Assembly: GCA_028336245.1 (NCBI GenBank)
Contig: JAOKTT010000006.1
Location: 1 to 62,963, forward strand
Source of the DNA: Polaribacter sp.
GTDB taxonomy: Bacteria > Bacteroidota > Bacteroidia > Flavobacteriales > Flavobacteriaceae
Direction of reading: 5' to 3'
Length of the DNA: 62,963 bases
Shown here: positions 26,724-33,034 of the stretch, piece after piece
Numbering within the stretch: the stretch's first letter is position 1
Layout of the letters: each line of letters begins with the position of its first letter
The notes under the pieces: model-generated
Database searches by the model: none
The model's input: only the letters and a program-made list of their open reading frames with translations
What the model was told of the DNA's origin: nothing
Made by a program: the position numbers and the translations under genes

Positions 26724-26996
26724 TTACTTTTGGAACTCTTTTAGTTCCAATTCTCTTTTTAATTCTTGTTGTTTGATTTGAGTTAACTCAATAACTTTCT
26801 TTTGTAATAGATATCCGAAAACAGATGGAACATTTATTAACCTACTATTCTTCCACTTAACTCCTTCAATCTTTTTATCCTTTAACCATTGAAAAACGGT
26901 TCTTTCAGATACTCCAAATTGTTCTGATAAATCTTTAACCCCAACCCATTTGTGAGATTCTAATACTTCTATATGTTTGTTGAATTCATCCTCCAT
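26724..26996 (-). CDS. Excisionase-like helix-turn-helix protein
   Basis: 90 aa. A MerR/excisionase-type HTH lies in the first half: WVGVKDLSEQFGVSERTVFQ followed by WLKDKKIEGVKWKNSRLIN, the wing of such proteins. A charged C-terminal helix (KQQELKRELELKEFQK) follows. It overlaps the preceding 177-aa gene by one base (TAATG), so the two are coexpressed. It is convergent with int and may be the directionality factor or the element's regulator. Confidence 0.75.
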   Translation of the reverse strand: MEDEFNKHIEVLESHKWVGVKDLSEQFGVSERTVFQWLKDKKIEGVKWKNSRLINVPSVFGYLLQKKVIELTQIKQQELKRELELKEFQK

Positions 26997-27529
26997 TATA
27001 TTATCTTTTGTTCCTTAAGTTTTCTAACAGATGAAGTTATGTATGAGGAATGTTCTTGTTGAAGTAATGAGTGTGTTCCCCAATTGATACTCCAACTTTT
27101 CTTATCTACTGAACCTAATTTCATCAGATTCTTTCCTATTCCATCATAGATATTGATATCCTTTCCTTCATCAACAAAACCAATCAATCTTTTATTAGGT
27201 GAGTTTCCAATGTATTTGAATGGAATAACTGAATTCATTCTCTTATTAATTCCATCAAGGTTCTGATTTAACCTTAACGAGTAAGATGGTAAAACAGATT
27301 TCCATTCACCATATCTATTGATAAGGTTCATTATTTCGTTGTATTCCATTTCGGAATTATCCTTTAGAGTTTTTATAAGTTCATCTCTTTTGTTAATATC
27401 TGGAACCCAACCTCGTTCCATCATATGGTTTAACACCAATACATCTTGGTATTGCATTAAACCTTTGATACCCATTTCCTTCATCGTTTGAATTAACCCA
27501 TCTATTTCGTGTTCGTTTATCTTTTCCAT
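26996..27529 (-). CDS. Element protein of unknown function (177 aa)
   Basis: No domain recognised. The first half is helical and acidic (MEKINEHEIDGLIQTMKEMG, LIKTLKDNSEMEYNEIMNLI). The second half contains IGFVDEGKDINIYDGIGKNL and a basic C-terminus. There is no signal peptide or membrane segment. It is transcribed with the HTH gene from a 209-bp region shared with the divergent parB-methyltransferase gene. That region also carries the first 68-bp repeat, so this pair may regulate, or be regulated with, the methyltransferase. Confidence 0.65.
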   Translation of the reverse strand: MEKINEHEIDGLIQTMKEMGIKGLMQYQDVLVLNHMMERGWVPDINKRDELIKTLKDNSEMEYNEIMNLINRYGEWKSVLPSYSLRLNQNLDGINKRMNSVIPFKYIGNSPNKRLIGFVDEGKDINIYDGIGKNLMKLGSVDKKSWSINWGTHSLLQQEHSSYITSSVRKLKEQKII

Positions 27530-27628
27530 AATACTATTCTTTTTAATTCATAGAGGTTCATTCCTCTTACTATAAGTATTACAGAGTTGTTTTTTTAGAA
27601 AAAAAGTTCTTAGGGGAAAAAATTGGGT

Positions 27629-27696
27629 TCGATATAAAAACCCCTCCGATACCCATTTTGGAAAAAAAGTATTTTCTCAGTTACGAAAAACCTCCT
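27629..27696 (+). repeat. 68-bp element repeat, copy 1
   Basis: From TCGATATAAAAACCCCTCCG to ACCTCCT. It matches 32856-32923 at 62 of 68 positions without gaps. It ends 42 bp before the parB-methyltransferase ATG. Noncoding in both places. Confidence 0.85.
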
Positions 27697-27738
27697 TGTT
27701 TACTTGCTTACCAGTTTAAACTTTGCTACTTTTAATTT

Positions 27739-29103
27739 ATGAAAGTCAAAGTATCCTCATTAAAACATCATCCTAAGAACAAAGAAATCTATACCCTATC
27801 TTCTATTGAAGAACTCATGGAGAGTATCTCAGAAGTTGGATTACTTCAACCACTTACTGTTGATACTCGTAATCAAGTAATCAGTGGAAATAGAAGATTT
27901 GAATCTATTAAAAGGTTGAATTGGGAAGAAGTTGATGTCAATTTAAGAGAAGTGAAAAAAGAAGATGAAGAATTACTCCTTATTCACTTCAATAAACAGA
28001 GAATAAAGAGTTTTAAGGAACTTATTAATGAATATCTAACACTTGATAATCTTTACAGAAAAGGGCAGGGTAAACGAACGGATTTAACTTCTGTTAAATC
28101 TAACATAAGTTCATCAAGAGATATCGTTTCCAAAGAAATGGGAATCTCCTCTTCTCAACTAAGAAGGTTGGTGTATATATATAAAAACAAACCTGAATAC
28201 ATTGAGTTACTTGATAAAGGTATTCTTACCGTTAATCAATCTTATCTTCAGATTCAAAGGGAGGTGAAAGAAAAAGAAAGTAGGGAATCTAATACATCTC
28301 TAAAATCAGATTCAATCAATAAATCTAATTGGAGGTTTTATCAAAAATCTTCTCACGATATGTCTGAACTTAATGATGGTGAAGTTCAAACTATTTTTAC
28401 ATCTCCTCCTTATTGGAATAAAAGAACTTATTCTGAAGAGAAAGGATTAGGTAATGAAAAAAACTCAGAAGAATTTGTTGTAAATCTTTCAGAACATTTA
28501 AGAGATTGTAAAAGAGTTTTGAATGATAGAGGAAGTTTCTTTTTAAATTTAGGGGATACTTTTTATAATGGAAACCTTCAGAATGTTCCTCATAGAGTAA
28601 TACTAAAACTTCAAGAACAAGGATGGATACTTAGAAATACTATTATCTGGTCTAAAACAAATCCAAAACCTTCTTCATCAAAATCAAACCTTACCCCATC
28701 CTATGAGTTTATATTTCATTTAGTGAAATCCATGGAGTATGATTATTATCCTACACCTAATAAACTATCAGATAAAACGAAACCTTCACTTCCTCCAAGA
28801 CATAGAAGTGTCAATGGAGATTATTCAAAATCAGTTTCTCCATATCTTCCAAATGTAAATGGGAAGAATATGGGAGATTATTGGAATGAGGATATTGTAA
28901 GAACATCCGTTGCAAATCAGAAATTGGATATTGAAGGAGAACACCCTGCTCCGTTTCCAAATGAAATAATCACATTACCAATTCTTCAAACTTCTAAAGA
29001 GTTTGAATTGGTTTTAGACCCTTTTATGGGAAGTGGAACTACAGGGAGGGTTTGTGATAAGTTGGGAAGGAGTTTTGTTGGGTATGATTTGAAGAAGTTT
29101 TAA
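27739..29103 (+). CDS. ParB (CTPase fold and HTH) fused to SPPY-type DNA methyltransferase
   Basis: 454 aa. Residues 1-90 are a ParB/Spo0J N-terminal domain: SIEELMESISEVGLLQPLTV, then VISGNRRFESIKRL with the GxRR nucleotide-binding box (49-53). Residues about 125-175 (VSKEMGISSSQLRRLVYIYK, LLDKGILTVNQSYL) resemble the ParB/KorB HTH. From about 198 follows a beta-class methyltransferase: motif IV TSPPYW (221-226) before motif I DPFMGSGTTG (427-436), with HPAPFP (402-407) between. SPPY suggests N4-cytosine methylation. No restriction endonuclease gene is adjacent, so this is a solitary methylase, possibly ParB-guided. Confidence 0.88.
   Translation: MKVKVSSLKHHPKNKEIYTLSSIEELMESISEVGLLQPLTVDTRNQVISGNRRFESIKRLNWEEVDVNLREVKKEDEELLLIHFNKQRIKSFKELINEYLTLDNLYRKGQGKRTDLTSVKSNISSSRDIVSKEMGISSSQLRRLVYIYKNKPEYIELLDKGILTVNQSYLQIQREVKEKESRESNTSLKSDSINKSNWRFYQKSSHDMSELNDGEVQTIFTSPPYWNKRTYSEEKGLGNEKNSEEFVVNLSEHLRDCKRVLNDRGSFFLNLGDTFYNGNLQNVPHRVILKLQEQGWILRNTIIWSKTNPKPSSSKSNLTPSYEFIFHLVKSMEYDYYPTPNKLSDKTKPSLPPRHRSVNGDYSKSVSPYLPNVNGKNMGDYWNEDIVRTSVANQKLDIEGEHPAPFPNEIITLPILQTSKEFELVLDPFMGSGTTGRVCDKLGRSFVGYDLKKF
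28081..28111 (+). repeat. 30-bp element repeat with palindrome, copy 1 (inside parB-methyltransferase)
   Basis: 28082-28111 matches 32792-32821 at 27 of 30 bases. Here it includes a perfect inverted repeat, GATTTAAC (28081-28088) and GTTAAATC (28093-28100), reminiscent in form of a parS site lying inside a parB gene. In the reading frame it encodes TDLTSVKSNIS. Confidence 0.6.
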
Positions 29104-29197
29104 TAAATCGTATGAACTATAATAGTATAACCGATTTATTGTTTTAGTAGATAACTCAATTGAAATATCGAACATAAGTTTTAACCAAAGAGATTTT
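29102..29197 (+). repeat. Three-copy hairpin repeat, copy a
   Basis: It starts at the methyltransferase stop codon. Outer stem AATAAATCG (29102-29110) with CGATTTATT (29132-29140), inner ACTA/TAGT, then a tail related to copies b and c (TTAGTAGA, ATTGAAATATCGAACAT, AGTTTTA, AGAGATTTT). It could end methyltransferase transcription. Confidence 0.75.
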
Positions 29198-29231
29198 GAG
29201 TTAACAAACTATTTAATAAAGAAACTTGTCT

Positions 29232-29648
29232 CTAAAGATTATTTATAATCTCAGGATTTATTTTTTGTAAATCTTCAACAAATTTAGTTTTGTGTTTTGG
29301 AGAGATTATTAATTCTTCAAACTTACCATATCTGATTTCTATTCTGTCAAATGAAGCAGCAGGAGAGGAAATGATATTTGATGATTTAGAAACTTTTTTC
29401 ATCTCCCCAATATTTACAGGGAGATATTTAATAAATCCACATTTTATATAAAGTTTTTCATTCTGAATCTTGTAAGTGGTATTGAAAAACATATGTAATA
29501 TTAATCCAAATAAAATGATCAGAGTTAAAGTCATTAAGAACATATTAGTGTTAAAACCATCGTTAATATAGTTAGGAATTAATGGCCCAAAAAAAACTAT
29601 AAATACAACGCTTAATAATGTATATGATACTTTAGAATAATAAATCAT
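29232..29648 (-). CDS. Two-TM bacterial PH domain protein (YyaB/bPH_6-like)
   Basis: 138 aa. Two hydrophobic segments (about 8-27 and 36-55) are followed by a small beta-rich domain. TTYKIQNEKLYIKCGF, then ISSPAASFDRIEIRYGK and ISPKHKTKFVEDLQKINP are the YyaB-like PH-domain blocks. The PH domain faces the cytoplasm. SunI, an immunity protein against the bacteriocin sublancin, belongs to the same broad fold, so a protective role is conceivable but not shown. It is flanked on both sides by hairpin repeats a and b, as an isolated cargo gene. Confidence 0.72.
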   Translation of the reverse strand: MIYYSKVSYTLLSVVFIVFFGPLIPNYINDGFNTNMFLMTLTLIILFGLILHMFFNTTYKIQNEKLYIKCGFIKYLPVNIGEMKKVSKSSNIISSPAASFDRIEIRYGKFEELIISPKHKTKFVEDLQKINPEIINNL

Positions 29649-29676
29649 TCAATTAAAAATTAGATGTAAATATAAA

Positions 29677-29780
29677 AAAACGGCTACACTTTATAAAAGT
29701 ATAACCGTTTTATTTTTTTAGTAGAGTTCTCTATTGAAATATCGAACATTAGTTTTACTCCAAGAGATTTTAACGATACT
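29677..29780 (+). repeat. Three-copy hairpin repeat, copy b
   Basis: Hairpin arms 29677-29692 and 29696-29711, 16 bp with two C-A mismatches that become G-U pairs on the minus strand, followed by a tail of about 60 bp nearly identical to copy c up to CGATACT. T runs flank it on both strands, so it may be a bidirectional terminator. Confidence 0.8.
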
Positions 29781-29827
29781 GCAAATCAAATAGAATTACT
29801 GATTCTTAAAAATTTACCAAATTATTA

Positions 29828-29877
29828 AATGTAACGTTTGCGTATCACAATAATTAATGTTACGTTTGCGTTACATT
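29828..29877 (+). promoter_or_regulatory. Promoter-operator of the DUF6249/HTH pair
   Basis: ACGTTTGCGT is repeated at 29834-29843 and 29862-29871. The copies place TTTG (29837-29840) and TACGTTTG (29861-29868) as -33 and -7 elements with a 20-bp spacer. An inverted repeat AATGTAACG (29828-29836) / CGTTACATT (29869-29877) encloses the promoter. The XRE protein encoded downstream is the likely autoregulator. Confidence 0.6.
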
Positions 29878-29895
29878 AATAAAATATATAAAATT

Positions 29896-30285
29896 ATGGA
29901 AAATATTATACCGCTTTTTGGAATGCTAATTGGAGTAATAATACCTGTATCCGTATTTTACTGGCAATACAAAGAAGGTAAAGACAAAAATAAAACAATA
30001 ATAGAAATTTCAAAACATTTAGATGACTCTTCAAAATTAGAAGAATTGCTGAGTATTTTTGATGAAAGAAAAAAGGAACCAATAGATTATCGTAGAAACG
30101 GAGTCATCACAATTTTTGTTGGTATTGGTCTATACCTTCTTGGATATTATGCAATTGGAAATATACTAAAAGGTGTTGGTGCTTTGGTTGGATTAATTGG
30201 AATTGGAACAATGATCGCAGGATATCTCTATCCAAATACTGGAAAAGAATTAACTGATGCCGTTGAAAAATATGAAAAAGAATAA
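29896..30285 (+). CDS. DUF6249-type small membrane protein
   Basis: 129 aa from the ATG at 29896 (MENIIPLFGMLIGV). An upstream ATG at 29857 lies inside the operator and is rejected. One N-terminal membrane segment (about 4-20) is followed by a charged cytoplasmic region with an SIFDERKKEP linker and two more hydrophobic segments in the C-terminal half (GVITIFVGIGLYLLGYYAIG and GVGALVGLIGIGTMIAGYL). The family function is unknown. It is cotranscribed with an XRE regulator 2 bp downstream. Confidence 0.7.
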   Translation: MENIIPLFGMLIGVIIPVSVFYWQYKEGKDKNKTIIEISKHLDDSSKLEELLSIFDERKKEPIDYRRNGVITIFVGIGLYLLGYYAIGNILKGVGALVGLIGIGTMIAGYLYPNTGKELTDAVEKYEKE

Positions 30286-30287
30286 CT

Positions 30288-30500
30288 ATGGGCAAAAACC
30301 ATATAAAACTTTTAAATAATTTAGAACAACTAAGGAAGTCTTGTGGTTTAACTCAACAAGAATTATCTATAAGAGCGGAGGTTTCAAGGAAGAGTATTAA
30401 TGCCATTGAAAATGGAGTGTATGTCCCATCTACCGTATTAGCATTGAAAATTTCAAAGACTTTAAATTGTTCAGTTGAAGATTTGTTCATAATTCCTTAA
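30288..30500 (+). CDS. XRE-family helix-turn-helix regulator
   Basis: 70 aa that are essentially one HTH_XRE domain: LEQLRKSCGLTQQELSIRAE, VSRKSINAIENGVYVPS, and the C-terminal LNCSVEDLF typical of YozG/Xre-like single-domain regulators. It lies 2 bp after the DUF6249 gene and before hairpin repeat c. Probably controls its own two-gene unit through the repeats at 29828-29877. Confidence 0.85.
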   Translation: MGKNHIKLLNNLEQLRKSCGLTQQELSIRAEVSRKSINAIENGVYVPSTVLALKISKTLNCSVEDLFIIP

Positions 30501-30525
30501 TTGAATAGCCCTCGTTAATAATAAA

Positions 30526-30629
30526 AAAACGGTTACACTTTATAAAAGTATAACCGTTTTATAGTTATAGTAGAGTTCTCTATTGAAATATCGAACATTA
30601 GTTTTACTCCAAAAGACTTAATCGATACT
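30526..30629 (+). repeat. Three-copy hairpin repeat, copy c
   Basis: Hairpin arms 30526-30541 and 30545-30560 (16 bp, one C-A mismatch, loop ATA), then the conserved tail up to CGATACT (30623-30629). On the minus strand it is followed by a run of seven T and lies 72 bp after the stop of the 30701-31399 gene, so it can act as that gene's terminator. Confidence 0.8.
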
Positions 30630-30700
30630 CATCATATAATGACTCTTATTATGAAAGGTTCAGGTGTTTGAATTTTAACTCCTCTTTACACAAGATAAAA

Positions 30701-31399
30701 TTACTTTGAAACTTTCAGGGTTACTTTAGAAGAATTAAAGTTAAGTTCATCGATGTGTCCTAATACTTGACGATCGTCGGAAATAAAGTGCGCATGAAAA
30801 AAACTATCATGATGCGTAAAAACAGCCTTATGGTGACGAGAAAAGAAACCTATCAAAGATCCACTAATATTATTAAAATCATATTGAGTCAATCCTTGGT
30901 GAGCTTCATCTGGAGATGACACTTGCTCACCCTCAGGTAAATTAACACTATGTAGTTTCATATTATTAAACACACCATCAATTCTAATCAACAACGGTTG
31001 GTCATAATTTTTATAAACTGAATCAATGTGTTCTTCTATTTCTTTTATCGAGTAATTTTCAAGAGTAAATTCAACAACTTTTAAATCACTATTTGTGCTG
31101 TATACAAAAAAGGGAGCCCTGACTGAAGGGATTTTAGTTACCTGATGAAAAACACTGTCAATAACCTTCGATACAAATGTTTGTCCTTCAAACACTACTA
31201 TTTCTCCTTTCAAAAACTCAATAGGTCCTAATCCATAGGTTTCTTTGTTATTTAATGAATCTGTTGCAATCTTACCTTTTAAATCTCCTTTCCACATCAC
31301 ATCACTCATCTTTCCTATGACTTTTACATTATTAATCTCTTTAACAGAATTACAAGAATTAAAGAATATCAAAAAAATAAGCAGGATAAAGAATTTCAT
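30701..31399 (-). CDS. Acetolactate decarboxylase-like lipoprotein
   Basis: 232 aa with a lipoprotein signal peptide (IFLIFFNSC, Cys16). The mature part follows the alpha-acetolactate decarboxylase family: LGPIEFLKGEIVVF (the Gly-Glu of the metal site), IRIDGVFNNMKLHSV, LIGFFSRHH and HHDSFFHAHFISDDR with the HxH-N10-H ligands (His202, His204, His215). The soluble enzyme converts acetolactate to acetoin; an exported, lipid-anchored form would act in the periplasm or on the surface, perhaps on another substrate. It is the second gene of a pair with the TlpA-like lipoprotein (16-bp gap). A decayed relative lies at 32535-32606. Confidence 0.82.
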   Translation of the reverse strand: MKFFILLIFLIFFNSCNSVKEINNVKVIGKMSDVMWKGDLKGKIATDSLNNKETYGLGPIEFLKGEIVVFEGQTFVSKVIDSVFHQVTKIPSVRAPFFVYSTNSDLKVVEFTLENYSIKEIEEHIDSVYKNYDQPLLIRIDGVFNNMKLHSVNLPEGEQVSSPDEAHQGLTQYDFNNISGSLIGFFSRHHKAVFTHHDSFFHAHFISDDRQVLGHIDELNFNSSKVTLKVSK

Positions 31400-31414
31400 A
31401 AACTAATCTTTTAT

Positions 31415-32395
31415 TTATAGTGAATTTACAAATAATTTTAATTCATTAATATTAATGTTTTTTTTTATTATAATTCCATCTGGATTAATTAAGAAATTTT
31501 GAGGTACTGCTTTAACACCATATTCATCAGAAATTTCACCCCATCCTCTTGCATTAGAAATATTTATCCAATTTAATTTATTTAATAAAATTGAATTGAC
31601 CCATCTATCACGTCTAACATCAACAGAAACTCCAAGAATTTGAAAGTTTTTATTTTTTGCGTTATTATAAATATTTTTCATTTCTGGAAACTTTTGGATA
31701 CAGGGACCACACCAAGATGCCCAAAAATCAAGTAACACATATTTTCCTCTTAAATCAATTAAAGATATTAATTCACCATCTTTTGTTTTTGCTGAAAAAT
31801 TAGGAGCAATTTTTCCTTCACTTATTTTAGTAATTTTTTTATACAACTTATTTAAGTAATCATAGTAGACTGACTGTTTTGAATAATTAGAAAATTTACT
31901 CATTATTATATCCATAGTGTCCTTAGATATATTGAATATTTGAAATTGATAATAAGCTGTAAATACTGAAACTATTTTATCTGGGTGGTTTAGCATAATA
32001 TTCATTCCTTTTTCTTTTTCAAAAAAAGCATCTTGAGAAAACTTTCTAAAAAAAGCATCCTCAGTTGAAGAAGATTCTACCTTAAAAGATGAAATGGAAC
32101 TTAAATCACCTTTTATTTCAGTATTGCTAGTGTCACTAAAAAAAGGTATTTTTAGAGTATCATTTATAGCAAGAGTATATAAATAGGATGGTGCTTTATT
32201 TAAACTAAACTTAAAATTACCAGAACTTGAAAAAAAAGAATCAATTATAACAGGTTCATTTGATTCTAAGTCAAGTTTTAACAAGTTAATAGTTGTTTCT
32301 TTAAGACCTTTAATTTTTCCATAAACTTTAACGATTTTATTGTTGTTTTCACAGGATAAAAACATTATAAAAATTAGTAGAATACTTTTTTTCAT
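31415..32395 (-). CDS. TlpA-like thiol-disulfide lipoprotein
   Basis: 326 aa. Signal peptide with lipobox MFLSC, an N-terminal beta-rich region (about 25-110, DUF4369-like: VKVYGKIKGLKETTINLLKL), a helical linker and a C-terminal TlpA/AhpC-TSA thioredoxin domain with DFWASWCGPCIQKFPEMK and the cis-Pro loop VKAVPQNFLI. It is a periplasmic or outer-membrane reductant, cotranscribed with the decarboxylase-like lipoprotein. It may reduce cysteines of exported proteins; the partner is unknown. Confidence 0.88.
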   Translation of the reverse strand: MKKSILLIFIMFLSCENNNKIVKVYGKIKGLKETTINLLKLDLESNEPVIIDSFFSSSGNFKFSLNKAPSYLYTLAINDTLKIPFFSDTSNTEIKGDLSSISSFKVESSSTEDAFFRKFSQDAFFEKEKGMNIMLNHPDKIVSVFTAYYQFQIFNISKDTMDIIMSKFSNYSKQSVYYDYLNKLYKKITKISEGKIAPNFSAKTKDGELISLIDLRGKYVLLDFWASWCGPCIQKFPEMKNIYNNAKNKNFQILGVSVDVRRDRWVNSILLNKLNWINISNARGWGEISDEYGVKAVPQNFLINPDGIIIKKNININELKLFVNSL

Positions 32396-32407
32396 AACCT
32401 AAATATA

Positions 32408-32513
32408 ACAATTATCTAAACCTTATTAATCTACTCCCTTTATAGATAATTGTGTAGAGGATTAGAACTAGCTGAATTGACAGTAGAAGATATGACTATG
32501 GTTTAGTTCTAAT
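32408..32513. promoter_or_regulatory. Two consecutive inverted repeats upstream of the tlpA-like gene
   Basis: ACAATTATCTA (32408-32418) / TAGATAATTGT (32443-32453) is a perfect 11-bp pair. ATTAGAACTA (32461-32470) / TAGTTCTAAT (32504-32513) is a perfect 10-bp pair. They lie 13 to 118 bp upstream of the minus-strand start at 32395, in its promoter or leader. Confidence 0.5.
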
Positions 32514-32534
32514 TAACCTATTGGAAAATCTTAC

Positions 32535-32606
32535 TTATATTGAATTACCATTAACCTGAAAACTATCTACGTGTCCCATTACTTTTTTATCATCTGAATT
32601 ATTTCA
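32535..32606 (-). pseudogene. Remnant of a second decarboxylase-like gene (C-terminus)
   Basis: On the minus strand the frame after a TGA at 32606 reads NNSDDKKVMGHVDSFQVNGN and ends TAA at 32537-32535. It aligns with ISDDRQVLGHIDELNFNSS near the C-terminus of the 30701-31399 protein, including the metal-ligand GH. The part upstream of the TGA (to 32816) does not resemble the family. A duplicated or older copy has been almost erased. Confidence 0.6.
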
Positions 32607-32791
32607 AATAACACCATATCGAATTTTTAGTGAATTTTTAGATAATACAAAACCATATTTAAAAATTAAATTATCATAAATGAAATTAGAGATAAATGAT
32701 AAAGTATATTTCATGTCAAGTTTCATTTCTGAATATTGGTTAATGGATTTGTCTATTCCAAAAGAGATAATTAATATTAATAAATCATAGA

Positions 32792-32821
32792 TTTTAACTT
32801 CTGTTAGATTTAACATAAGTT
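32792..32821 (+). repeat. 30-bp element repeat, copy 2
   Basis: Matches 28082-28111 at 27 of 30 bases (TTTAACTTCTGTTA and TAACATAAGTT identical). Here it is noncoding and lies 34 bp before the second 68-bp repeat. Confidence 0.6.
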
Positions 32822-32855
32822 ACTCTATCATATTTTCCTCAGTAAAAAACTAACC

Positions 32856-32923
32856 TCGATATAAAAACCCCTCCGTTACCCATTTTTGGAAAAAAGTATT
32901 TTGTCAGTTACAAGAAACCTCCT
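32856..32923 (+). repeat. 68-bp element repeat, copy 2
   Basis: Second copy of the 27629-27696 sequence (62 of 68 identical), about 110 bp upstream of the truncated recombinase and about 310 bp inside attR. Confidence 0.85.
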
Positions 32924-33034
32924 ATCCGTTTTCCTTTAATTCTTAAATAACTCTACAACACACTTTAACCCCTATAACCTTGTGTAAATCAGGTATTTGT
33001 TGTATATTTAGATTGTAATATAAAGGAACACACT

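Noticed and set aside
27739-29103. Restriction-modification or defence island
   Set aside because: Only a methyltransferase is seen. None of the neighbouring proteins shows nuclease motifs such as PD-ExK or HNH.
29144-29229. Short coding frame in the hairpin-repeat tails (IEISNISF)
   Set aside because: The frame is open in all three copies but none has a start codon and the C-termini are unrelated. It is kept as an alternative in the finding, not as a gene.
29102-30629. CRISPR array or integron attC array
   Set aside because: Only three units hundreds of bases apart, with no cas genes or integron integrase. Cargo orientation is mixed, unlike integron cassettes.
32604-32816. 70-codon minus-strand frame between the tlpA-like gene and the right 68-bp repeat
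   Set aside because: No family resemblance, very high Ile/Leu/Lys content from A+T-rich DNA, and its start lies in the 30-bp repeat. It ends at the stop that precedes the decarboxylase remnant, so it is more likely decayed sequence.
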